A stretch of DNA of 64,000 bases from Guyanagaster necrorhizus (lineage: Eukaryota > Basidiomycota > Agaricomycetes > Agaricales > Physalacriaceae): the NCBI RefSeq assembly GCF_019112545.1, contig NW_025064918.1:62001-126000 (forward strand), in the 5' to 3' direction. A program made the translations under genes and the position numbers. Shown here one piece after another: positions 46,017 through 56,226 of this stretch. The notes beneath the pieces are model-generated. The model was not told where the DNA came from and made no database searches. It saw nothing but the letters and a program-made list of their open reading frames with translations. Numbering within the stretch: the first letter of the stretch is position 1; each line of letters opens with the position of its first letter.

Positions 46017-47302
46017 ATGGCTGACCACAGCACCGATGGTCTAATGCACCGAAACACTGTCAGTGACAAGGAGATCGAGCAGGTCAAGACCATTGCAAAC
46101 GAACTCATCTCCAAAATCAACACGAGGTTTACAAAGGCGAACACTAGTGGGGACGCCATTCTCGAGCAATGGGTCGAGAATGTTACATTGTTCGTCTATA
46201 TATTTATTCAGTTCGGGTTGTCTCTTTTCTGAAAATATGATATCACCAGGGCCTTGGGAGATACCACTAATATCGAATATACCGATTGGTATTCTGAACT
46301 GGCCAAACGGTTCGTATATTTCCTCGAATCTACACCTGCGCAGGAAGAACTCCCTTTGGTATTCGGGAAATTACAGGAGATCGAGATCGGTTCCGAGGTG
46401 CATGATGAAAACATTGACTTTAGAGATTCGCCTTCTTTACATTGGTTTCAGAACACTTTCCGATCAAAGGAAGATTTACCTTGATAACGCCTCCTCGAAC
46501 AATTCTGTTACATCTCAGAATGTATCAATTCGACCCGGGAATACTGTGACTAGCATATCGGACAATGATCGCCTCGTCACTTCCTCCGGGAAAGCCCCTT
46601 GTCTCACCGTTGAGCAGATTAAAGAAGCATTGTCCTCAGTGTACCGTCTTTACCCTTATGATCCGTGAGTAAGATTGTGATATAGTCCTCGATAACTCTG
46701 ATGGCGGTCTAGGACCCTGGGGCAATTCAGAGGTTGCGTTAGAAAATATAACTATGCCACTAGACCGAACGGCATGGTTGACGCTGGGACTAATTATGCT
46801 TCAGGCCACATTCCTAGCCATTCCCGTCCCCCGGAGAATACCACCCACCCTACCGATACGTCTGCAGTTAGGTATGTCCGCAGGTTATCGTTTCATCTCC
46901 TTTGATTAATAGCGTTTCTTTAGGGAAGCGTCGATGCATATCGCATCGTCCTCATCCTTAAGATTTCCTGTTTTTTTCTTGGGCTCGAGAAGCCAGCTTG
47001 AAATCATTGCAACCTACCTCAAGCTTCGGTACGTAACGCTTTTATGAACGTAATGCGGATTGCGATTAATCTTATCGCACAAGACGAGGTGTTTATGAGC
47101 GTCCGGATGGCCAAACGAGCGGATCGGAGAGCCCCACGCCGGCCAGACGCCTCACGGAGACCAAAGCGACTCAGGATCCTCGGGGACAGCTCCTCCCCGC
47201 ACAGGTATGTTAGGTTATTGTTTTGATGTTGGTGATAAAACTGACCAACTTTAATACCAGTTCCTGAGCGTCCAGTATTATGCCGTCGCTATTGATCTAT
47301 AA
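46017..47302 (+). CDS. Family P protein, copy P4
   Basis: The ATG at 46017 begins MADHSTDGLMHRNTVSDKEIEQVKTIANEL. Exon 1 ends near 46190. Exon 2 from 46247 carries TDWYSELAKRFVYFLESTPAQEEL, the family motif. The tail exons as modelled contain NASSNNSVTSQNVS (46490-46545), then LTVEQIKEALSSVYRLYPYD and, after an intron, NYASGHIPSHSRPPENTTHP (about 46790-46850). These parallel P3. A last exon ends in TAA at 47300-47302 (FLSVQYYAVAIDL). No stop was found in the exons as modelled. There is no kinase head on its 5' side, only the K downstream unit, so this copy is unpaired. Confidence 0.5.
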
Positions 47303-47729
47303 GTTTGGAATAGTTGTTTCATATGCACGCTTTTTTGTTTCAACATACTCCTGCCTTCCATGTACCCAATACTATCAAAGTGTATGAAATCGGAATTTTA
47401 TGTTTTATTATGCGACACATCTTAGTTTGCCTCAGTATGATCCCAATTTTACGAAAAGAACACCAGGTATTGCTCGGGAATGTCATTACAACGAGACTCA
47501 CTTCGAGTCAGCGATCACTCACGGTTTACGTATCCTTTCCGGCTGTCTGGTCAGTTCACGGTTGATAGGTTGATAAGCAATACATACATGCACCATCAAA
47601 TCAAGGGCTGAGGCTTGAGAGGAAAAGACCCGGATACCCAGACCCGCCTGCACGCGAATGCTATGAATCATGTTGACATAGAGTTCAAAATAAAGAATCG
47701 TGACACTCAAACTTGGTCTCCCCAAGAGT
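47303..47729. other. Intergenic, no gene seen
   Basis: This gap lies between the P4 stop and kinase relic H. No supported feature. Confidence 0.35.
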
Positions 47730-48480
47730 CTAAAGGAAGTACTCTTCCAGGTGCACAAGGAACTCATGCGAGGTCACTTCCTTGCACGGGCTGATGTAGA
47801 TGTCGTTTGAGTTATTCATCTCTGTAACTCGCTGGCCCACCGTTCCCGAAACGACGGCTTTAAGTTTGACTCCTCCTTCCGAGGGGAAAGCATTCAGAAT
47901 AAAATCGATATAGTAGCAGTCACCTGGTCCCGCGAGACAACTCAGCTCGTTCGATAAATTCCAGTCGACAGTGAAACGGAGGAGCTGACAAAGAATGGAA
48001 AAATCAAAGCAAGGTTCTTCACAGATAGACCACATCACGAATGACAATAACACGATTACGGGGAAGTCGCCTGAGTCCTGGCCGAGATAGAAAATGTGCG
48101 ATTCGCAGCTTGAACACGTTTCGATAGTAGTGAGACGACTTCCAGTATGACCTTGCATCTGTCAGAGAGTCGAACCACGTCTACTATCATTATGCCTGAA
48201 CCTCAGTGAGCAAATAACGAAATTTCATACGATAATGCTTACACGACCGACGTAGATTACACGTTCATCTTCATAAAACTGCAACAGGATTATGGGATGA
48301 AGATTGAACTTCATGAAGGAATCTGGCAATCAGGATGATATTATCGCGGTCGTAGCATGTGTCTGAAGATGGTGACTGATAGATTATGTAAGTCTTTGGC
48401 GACCTCATTTAGGAAGGTCCATGATCGAACAAATCGGCTCAATTCAATTCGTCTTGACTTCTTCCTCCCTGGCGCCTATA
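47730..48480 (-). pseudogene. Kinase-like family K, relic H
   Basis: On the minus strand, remnants appear in the right order. MLRPR lies at 48358, followed by a stop within the YHPD motif. A damaged exon 2 follows. Exon 4 matter reads NELSCLAGPGDCYYIDF, then GTVGQRVTEMNNSNDIY (about 47950-47790). The catalytic loop itself is not found. Comparison with copy F puts its former start codon near 48478, about 125 bp from the start of P5, so a divergent K/P pair once stood here. Confidence 0.65.
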
Positions 48481-48504
48481 TTGTGTGCTGTTTCTGTCTC
48501 TAGA

Positions 48505-48520
48505 ATGGACATCTCCGGGG
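48505..48520 (+). promoter_or_regulatory. Conserved element upstream of P5
   Basis: ATGGACATCTCCGGGG corresponds to the complement of the P2 and P3 elements. Its last base lies 82 bp before the P5 ATG at 48602, and it is followed by ATAAAAC at 48530. Three independent copies at one distance argue for function. Confidence 0.5.
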
Positions 48521-48601
48521 CAGTCAGAGATAAAACCTACCGATATCTGATGGCGCAGAGCCACTCCTCTTTACCCAATCCCTCCCCCCTTTCTGACTCT
48601 C

Positions 48602-49547
48602 ATGGACAGCCCTATTACCCAGGATTTGTGGCTACGAGGTGATATCATCTGTAGCAAGGAGATCCTTCAAGTCAGAGTCATTGCGAATTCCCTCCAGCTT
48701 CACATCCAGAATACTTTTGACAAGGCATGCGCCGACCAAGAATTAATCAAATGGGTATTACGCGTCGAAATGTTCGTTCAATATGCAGAGACCTTCATCC
48801 TGGCTTAATAATCTCTCAATCCAGGCTTTTGGATAAAATTCCAAGCTTGGAAGCCAATGCTAACACCCGGATGGAGTGGTACACAAGTATATACCAGCAG
48901 TTTAAGGAAGCCCTTTCGCATACACCGCTCCGTGGTGAGCTTTCGTTGATCAATGCGCGGTTGCAGAAGATTCAAGATGGCGCGGACGTATGTCTTCATT
49001 TGCATTGTCTTCGACTGTCGTCACGCGGATACTATTTCTAGAGAGAATCTGATCAGAGAATGATCGACAATCTAGCTAACGCTGGTAACATCCCCACCTC
49101 AGGACAGTTTCCTGGCTACGCATTTTCTGTAGATTTTAGCAATACTGGAGGAAGGTGTGTGACCAAAAATGACATCGTACTGTTTTCTAAGCAGATTACC
49201 TACTAGAAGCATTTTCCTGCCAACATCAAACTACAACACGTCGTCTTCATCCTTGGCTGGCCCTGCCAGGGGCTTAAACCATCAAGATCAAGCATGGCTG
49301 CGGTATGTGGCGCAGTTACTCTTCTTGTAGTGACCAGACTGAAAGTGTCTCAGAGAAAGCGTTCGTATCCGACAAGGCGGCTACACTCCGAGTCAGCCAT
49401 ACATTTACGCGAGCTTCCATGACCATCTCTGTAGATGCCACAGGGATGACGAGTCCTCCCAGACAACTCAATACGGGAGCTACTAATGCTCTGATGCTCT
49501 TCCCGTTATTAGGCCTGAAACTTGAAGAAAGGATTAAGACTAAGTGA
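48602..49547 (+). CDS. Family P protein, copy P5
   Basis: The ATG at 48602 begins MDSPITQDLWLRGDI, matching P2-P4. After a first intron (about 48776-48824), exon 2 carries MEWYTSIYQQFKEALSHTPLRGEL. Exon 3 (about 49045-49155) has GQFPGYAFSVDF. Exon 4 is Ser/Asn-rich (NYNTSSSSLAGPARG). The last exon (about 49330-49547) contains DQTESVSEKAFVSDKAATLR and ends in KTK-stop. P2 has the equivalents of the last two motifs. No internal stop was found in the modelled exons. It is divergent from kinase relic H, so the P member survived while its K partner decayed. Confidence 0.55.
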
Positions 49548-50162
49548 ATGATGGATGCATTATGAATAATGTTTAATTTTGGGTCTCTTTGCCGTGGCGT
49601 TTGTGTAATCTGTCTTCGATGTTACCAACTACTGTCGAAGAAATGAAATCGTATTCTTACCTCATGAGAAGTTCTCAAGTGTCGCTTCTTGCAGAAAGAC
49701 GGCGAGACACATTGCAGTCGCCGTTGATCTCGCGCATTAGCTACTTCATTCTCGACAGCTTAAGTTGGACTTGACGTGTCTTGAGCTGCCCGAGTGTCCT
49801 TCTTACGTCGTTGGCCACGACAACTGCATGGAAGCGGGCATGGATAGTTAGCGAGAAGATGCGTCATATATTCGTAAATATTGGAGTGGAGTTAGAAATC
49901 ATGGGTCGTAGCTCGTGCTAGTTGAGCGGAGTGATAATAATACTAGTAGGTTGTGAGATGAATAGATAGTAGCGGTGACTATCATGGCAATAGCGTTTCA
50001 GAGCGTGGCTGAATTATGGTGAGAAACATGAAACTTCGTTGATGAGGATGTCGCTGTGAGGAGCCGGTCGAGGCCGGCTGAAGATAAATTGTCTAAAGAA
50101 GATGTTGAAGATGGGTGCGATATGGACCTTGACGTTGCGTCGGGGGCTAACGCTAAAAGGGA
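49548..50162. other. Intergenic, no gene seen
   Basis: AT-rich sequence between the convergent ends of P5 and P6. No frame or repeat was supported. Confidence 0.35.
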
Positions 50163-50836
50163 TTACGATAAGCGACATTTAATGTAACACAAATCAAAAC
50201 GCCTTACTCCATGTGGCCAGTAGCTTATATGCATATTTGTTGGCGTCATGCTTTCGGCGCGTCTGAACACAATCGAGGAGTCCGTAGAAGGTCTCCCCAG
50301 ATCACTCTGCTCTGGCTCCTTGGATGATAGTTCGTATTGTTTCAGAGGATCCCTTCGGACTGAAGACACCGACAGAGTAGACTGCCGATGACCCCGGTTC
50401 GGCAACCGGTACTTCTGAGGCCGCGAGTTTCCTTCAGCCGGTAAGATGAGCGGAGATTTGTCCTACCGAAATGGTCAAGATGGGCTGAGGTAGAAAATGA
50501 AATGGGAGGTACTCTGTAGGCCGTTTCTATGGCATCAACATTATCTCGGATTTCGGCAATAGAGGGCACTGCCTCTGGAATCTTTGCCATTACCCTACGA
50601 ACGCAAGCATAAAAGAAGACCCTTATGCTTCCTACGAAAGTATGATTATCTAAATCATGAAGGACTCTGCACAGAACAATTAGCAAGCACCATCGGCTAA
50701 AAAAAACCCCATACGCGTCGAGATCATCTAGAATCAACTGCTTCCCGTCTCCCAACGTGTCGTCTTCTTGGACGGTTTTGATGAGATTTCGAATTTGGTC
50801 GTGCACTTCCTCAACTTCCGACCTTTTGACCGGCAT
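50163..50836 (-). CDS. Family P protein, copy P6 (short-head subtype)
   Basis: The ATG at 50836 begins MPVKRSEVEEVHDQIRNLIK. After an intron near 50707-50665, the second exon reads DLDNHTFVGSIRVFFYACV. Both match P1 (MAVKKAEIAAVKKQI and 'L.DLTFIGRIR.RF'), including the intron position. A Ser-rich 3' exon with STLSVSSVRRDP (50390-50350) is plausible but the splice is not resolved. No kinase is seen on its 5' side. P1 and P6 lack the WYS motif, and I group them with P2-P5 because of the shared architecture and genomic setting. Confidence 0.45.
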
Positions 50837-51632
50837 CGGGGGCTACGGAAGGAGAAGGGAAAGAGCGAAACCCAACAGACGGTGGGTACGTATGTAATTG
50901 AGCTAGTGCCCGTGATTTTGGAACATTCACTCGAAGACAGCAAATGACAGATGCAGTTGAGAAGCCCGAGTACCGGAACTCGTGGCATTAGCCCGCTGGC
51001 AACTCGTACCGTTGTGCCGATGACTGATCAATCACTGCCACGACCCTTGGCGATCTCGCTTCGTTTCTTGCCCTGCTACCATTCTTTTATGGATCCAACT
51101 TGGTGTCCTCCAGGGCGCTGCAGAATAATTCACCGATGTTCTTTACCAACTTCTCCACTATTATCATTTGCATTCAGCACACTCGACCGGTGTCGCTCTC
51201 GGTTTGAAATTGTAGATGAGGATGGTAGCAGCAAGGAGAAGCAAAAGAGAAGTTTAAATTCGAGGATAAGCGTTGTTTCTTCACTTCAGACAGATTTTTG
51301 CTGTGTTCCTGAATTACAAGCCAATCAATATACTCATTTTTGGTCGTCTTGAACGCGATTCAAACGGCGGACGCGTCAAAGACAGTCTTCGAACTCTCCC
51401 AGTAGGAACATTGCGATGCCTAGCAAAGAGAAGAGTGGTGCAGTGCTGCCTATGATGCTACGGGCTTTGGGGTGCTATGTTCGCTATCTGGCTGAGTTCG
51501 CGCAGCCACTTCAGTGATTCGCGTCCACTCCTGGGCTCTTTTTCTCGATAGGCTGTGGGATGACTTTCTCGTTTGATGCTACTCACCTTAAGATTGCATT
51601 AGAAAAGATATCCCTATCCCCAACGATGCAAC
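50837..51632. other. Intergenic, no gene supported
   Basis: A plus-strand frame at 50951-51352 is open but has no recognisable domain and an irregular composition. I treat it as chance. This stretch marks the change from the duplicated cluster to conventional sequence. Confidence 0.35.
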
Positions 51633-51710
51633 GGTTCAGTGGTCTAGTGGTTATGATTTGTGTCTCACAAGGTACACACAAGGTCCCCAGTTCGATCCTG
51701 GGCTGAACCA
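51633..51710 (+). tRNA. tRNA-Val, anticodon CAC, with a short intron
   Basis: The acceptor stem GGTTCAG pairs with CTGAACC, with A as discriminator. The D arm GTC-TAGTGGTTAT-GAT holds the A box. The T arm CCCAG-TTCGATC-CTGGG holds the B box. The anticodon stem TGTGT/ACACA encloses 12 nt beginning CTCACA, which fits a normal 7 nt loop with anticodon CAC plus an intron of about 5 nt after position 37. A TTTT tract follows about 14 nt downstream as the Pol III terminator. Confidence 0.85.
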
Positions 51711-52723
51711 CTGTATGTGCATCTATTTTGAACCAATAACTAGACTTGATAGTCTAAATAGCTAGCACAAATCTTTTTCTCTTGTCAATCTAGTAGCGTT
51801 GTAGAGTGTGCCACAAAAGGCTGGACTATGATGGCTTCTACCGTCTTGTTTGGCTCGGTTATCATATCATAGAGCATGGCCGGGTTCTCATCATCAATAC
51901 ATTTTGTTAAGTACGCCTAGACAAAGGCCAATTCAACGAATCCCATTGAAACGCGACAATGTACTAAGGAACAAAACTACAAGGATATCTCTGGATCTCG
52001 AAGACAGGCGCACAGGGATCGACTCCGAACATTGCGCACGCACCCAATGCGCGTTTAGCATGAAGCTGATACAGATACATCTGGGAACAGTGCGTTCCAA
52101 GACAACCTAGACATTTTGATCACCAGCAAGGAATGAGTCGGGAGGAATATCAGTCGAAGACTAGCTCCGATCCTGCAATCTCAATTCGGTAGTTTGTAAC
52201 AGATTTGACATGAGCATCCCGGACAAAAGGAGAAACGGTAGTCCAAATGGAAGTTGGGATCACGATCATCGATCAATACCCATCTCGAAGGGCAGGATGA
52301 TCCAACTTCCAGTTCGGTCAGGAGAAATATTATGAAGATGGAAGGTGAACGTTAACCGTACCAGTTCTGAGGCTCTGTATCTTGACCACACTCTGTTCAA
52401 CATTGTTGGAAATCCTCGGTAATGCGCAGGGTAGACTCCAGGCTGGTAAGGCCAGAAGGTATAAACTCCTTATTCTACAGCTCCTACAGAGCTTGTATTT
52501 ATACTCTCCAGACTTATATCTAGAATCTACTATAACTTTCTCTTTCTCTCGAGCTTACTCATCAACTCTCGGCATGATGCCGGATTGCTCTTTCTAGAAC
52601 TTTCCAGCAAAATCCCAACAAACATGTCTCCCAGTGAGCAGATATTCTTTGGCCTCAGGAAAGACATAATACAGAACTAACGGGATTTTCTTGACATCGT
52701 GACAGTATCAAAGTAGCTACAGG
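51711..52723. other. Intergenic, no gene seen
   Basis: About 1 kb between the tRNA and the 3' end of the first alcohol dehydrogenase gene. No coding frame, repeat or RNA gene was recognised. Confidence 0.4.
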
Positions 52724-53924
52724 TTAGAAATTGAGGACGACCTTCATGGCTTTGTGTTCTGCCGCCGCCCCGAACGTAGTGTAAGCCTCTTCGATCTCTG
52801 CGAAGTTGTACCTATGCGTCACCAAGTCCCCAATTTTGATCTGTCCCGAACCGAGCAGTTTTATCAGCATAGGCACGGTAGTAGTATCCACCAGACGAGT
52901 GGTAATGGCTATTACACGCCCGTTAAATAAAGCCAATACCCTCAAGACGATAACAACTCACTAATGTTTTTGTCCCACAAAATTTCCAGGTGTAAATCCA
53001 CCTTACAGCCGTGTACGCCCATGTTCGCTATAGTCCCTCCCGGAGCAACGAGTTCCTGACAGAGCTCAAAGGTTGCGGGGACACCGACGGCTTCGATTAC
53101 CGTATCAGCGCCTTTACCGTTTGTGAGTTCCTTGACGGCCGCTACCACATCTACACCTTCTCCCGATACAATACCATGTGTCGCACCCATACTTTTGGCT
53201 AGTGCAATACGATTGGAGTTGCGACTAACCATGATGACTTGCGAGGGGGAATAGAGCTGCGCCGTGACCATTGCGCTAAGGCCGACAGGACCGCAGCCAA
53301 TAATAGCGACAGAGCATCCGGGGGCCACCTACCCACGTTGGTTAAAAAGTGTTCAATACATCAGCGAGCATAGGAGGATACCTTTCCACTGAGCACGCCA
53401 CACTCAAATGCGGTCGGCAAAGCGTCACTGATCATGACTTGCTCCTCGGCGGTCGCGCCTTCCACCATGAGATGCAAGCTGCCATCCGCATGGGGGATAC
53501 GGACGAACTCGGCTTGAGTGCCATCGATAGTATTCCCCAGAGTCCACCCACCGTCGACGCAGAGGGAAGGCATCTCCTTGCGGCAGTGGTCGCAGCTAGA
53601 GCAGGAGGTCACGGAGGAAACGATGACATTGTCGCCTGGTTTGAATCTCGTAACGCCGTCTCCGACGGATTGTACGACGGCAACGCCTTCGTGGCCCAGG
53701 ATCCGTCCGGTATCGCACGTAGAGACGTGGCCTTTGAGAATGTGTAAGTCCGACCCTGGTAGTGCATTAGAGCCTGTCTGGCAAAGAAAGACAGGAAGGC
53801 AAGAATCACCGCAAATCGTAGTCTTGACCATCCTGACGATAGCATCGGTTGACTCTATGATTGTCGGTTTTGGACGATCTTGTAGCATAGGTTGACCCTT
53901 TCCAGCGAAGACAAGCGCTTTCAT
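52724..53924 (-). CDS. Zinc-dependent alcohol dehydrogenase (MDR family), 346 aa
   Basis: Four exons, with introns at 53756-53809, 53329-53381 and 52909-52961, give 346 codons. It belongs to the medium-chain dehydrogenase family close to bacterial-type secondary alcohol dehydrogenases. Catalytic zinc ligands are Cys in TTICGSD and His-Glu in GHEG. The structural zinc site is C-x2-C-x2-C-x7-C (CSSCDHCRKEMPSLC). The nucleotide-binding loop is IGCGPVGLSA, and GATHGIVS and IEAVGVPATFELCQ are family hallmarks. The expected reaction is reversible NAD(P)-dependent oxidation of an alcohol in the cytosol. ATG 53924 (MKALVFAG) matches its neighbour. The open frame upstream of it is probably leader. A C replaces the more usual G in the GxGxxG loop. 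Confidence 0.9.
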
Positions 53925-55020
53925 AGTTGTATCCGACCTGTGAAAGGATGAAGATAGTTCATGGACATATTGGCCGACACTCACATGTGTAACACTGTTA
54001 GGTAGGTAGGTGGTTAGGAAGTGGTGCACCAGAACTGAAGGACTGTAGCTCGGATTTTGACCTGATACGAGGAGAACAGGAAGCCCAAAAAGCTCATTGA
54101 ATTGCTTGCCATGCAACTTGAGCGACGATGTTGCGGTGTTAACGTTCAATCCTGGCAGGTGACTAAATGGCGAAATCGTGCTGGTCAAAAAATTCAAGGG
54201 AAACAATTAGAATAGAGATCAATTCATGGTATAAATACGGCACAAGGAGAGAGCAGAAAGGCAAAGAAAGTTCATTGAAATGTTTCCCATGCAAGTTGAG
54301 CGATGACGTTGTGGCGTTAAGGTTATAACTACTCCTAGCAGGTGACTAAATCACGCTAGTCAATTAGAATACAGATGAATTTTTGACCTAGGCTTTTCAC
54401 CGCAGCAAAATAAGTCCGAGTCGGTTTTATCATTAGAGGGAATCCCGACTCATTTTGCAATGGTCCAAAGCTAGAAAAGTTTCACCTGTTATCTGCTTAT
54501 TTTCGCCCTGACACGGAATAGCTGCTTACCAGGCGCGGTTACCATGCCCTATCAGCACTGTCCAATTAGCAATGATGATTCGGGGAAGGGTAGAGGCCAT
54601 CAGGTAGGGTGCACTCTTTCTTCACATACGGCGCCCCCTACTATGAAGAAAGATGAATTCGAGACCAACATTGACACTTGTTTAAAGCTGAAGCTTGTTG
54701 CTGCGCTCTCTATTCCAACGCACATCGCAGCTGCGCCAATTATTAAGGAAAATCCAGGTTCTGTAGGACACTCAGTTTATGGAAATGTACCACATATTGT
54801 AGAAGCCGCCCAGGAGCATGCGTGATGCACCGTCCAGAACGAGACCGTAGTCGTTCTCCCTCGCTGGAAAGAGAACAGCCACAAATCTAAGAAGACTAGG
54901 AAGCAGAGGATTTCGAACCGTGCGGATTCAAACACAGTGGCTAGGTACAGGAAATATCATGGTATTGATTAAAAGTACAGGTCTTTCTGTTATCGGGCCG
55001 TATTTGGACATACCAACAAG
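53925..55020. other. Spacer between the two ADH genes, with a tandem promoter duplication
   Basis: Two segments, about 54083-54225 and 54255-54385, are diverged copies of each other. Shared stretches include AGTTCATTGAA-TG, CCATGCAA-TTGAGCGA, GGCAGGTGACTAAAT against AGCAGGTGACTAAAT, and CAATTAGAATA. They lie upstream of the 52724-53924 gene. An open frame at 54544-54825 is not recognised and not called as a gene. Confidence 0.5.
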
Positions 55021-56226
55021 CTAAAAGTTGATTATGACCTTCAAAGCATTATTCTTCGCTGCCGCCCCGAACGTGTCGTAGGCTTTAGCCATCTCCGAGA
55101 ACTTGTACGTGTGCGTTACCAATCCAGCGGTCTTGAGCGTTCCCGCGTCGACAAGCTTGATGAGCATAGGCGAAGTAGAAGCATCCACGAGACGTGTAGT
55201 GATAGCTATTTCGAAACCATCAGATCTCATGATTCTTGGCACGGTCAGATGATAAGATGACTGACTGATATTTCTATCCCACAATTTCTCCAGGTGCAGA
55301 TCTACCTTGCATCCATGAACGCCGAGGTTCGCTATGGTTCCTCCTGGGGCGACAATCTCCTGGCAGAGCTCAAACGTTGCAGGAACACCGACGGCTTCGA
55401 TGACGGTGTCGACACCCTTGCCTCCTGTCAGACCCATGACGGCTCCAACAACATCTGTGCCTTGGGCGGAAACAATACCGTGGGTGGCACCCAAAGTCTT
55501 GGCCATCTCGATTCGGTTAGCATCGAGGTCGATCATGATAATTTGTGAAGGGGAGTATAATTTCGAGGTGATCATCGCACCAAGACCAACTGGGCCGCCA
55601 CCAACAATGGCGACAGAGTTTCCTGGGGCCACCTAAATCACCTTTTCTGAGATTTATCCAGTGGTATGGGAATTGAAAGTCGTACCTTTCCGTTGAGAAC
55701 GCCACATTCGAATCCTGTCGGCAAGACGTCACTAATCATCACCTGCTCCTCCGCAGTAGCGCTTTTGACCATGGGATGCAAGCTGCCGTCGGCGTAGGGG
55801 ATACGGACGAACTCGGCTTGAGTGCCATCGATAGTATTCCCCAGAATCCATCCACCGTCGATGCAGTGAGAAGGCATACCCTTGCGGCAGTACTCGCAGC
55901 TAGAGCAAGAGGTGATGCAGGAAACGATGACATTGTCGCCTGGTTTGAATCTCGCAACGCCGTCTCCGACGGATTGCACGACGGCAACACCTTCGTGACC
56001 TAGGATCCGTCCGGTATCGCACGTAGCGACGTCGCCTTTAAGAATGTGCAAGTCCGTACCTAGTAGTTTATTAAAAGTTGTCTGGAAAAGTAACAGAGGG
56101 AAAACACTTACCGCAAATGGTCGTTTTGACCATCTTGACGATAGCATCGGTGGCCTTGAGAATCGCTGGTTGCGGACGATCCTGCAGCGTAGGCTGACCT
56201 TTGGCAGAGAACACGAGCGCTTTCAT
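55021..56226 (-). CDS. Zinc-dependent alcohol dehydrogenase (MDR family), tandem paralogue, 346 aa
   Basis: Introns at 56060-56111, 55633-55685 and 55206-55265 fall at the same positions as in the neighbouring gene, and the product is also 346 codons. Zinc ligands are in TICGTD, GHEG and CSSCEYCRKGMPSHC. The loop is VGGGPVGLGA, and the following DLDANR suggests a preference for NAD through the Asp. The third intron is 60 nt with no stop in frame, so a read-through would simply add 20 residues; the first gene shows that it is an intron. The start is MKALVFSAKG. The two genes lie head to tail about 1.1 kb apart and probably arose by tandem duplication. Confidence 0.9.

Noticed and set aside
53925..54206. 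In-frame N-terminal extension of the first ADH
   Set aside because: The frame is open upstream, but the paralogue and the enzyme family start at MKALVF, and the extra residues match nothing.
55206..55265. Retained 60 nt segment as coding sequence in the second ADH
   Set aside because: It is open and in frame, but it has GT and AG ends and sits exactly at the position of intron 3 of the paralogue. Removing it restores the NITITTR junction.
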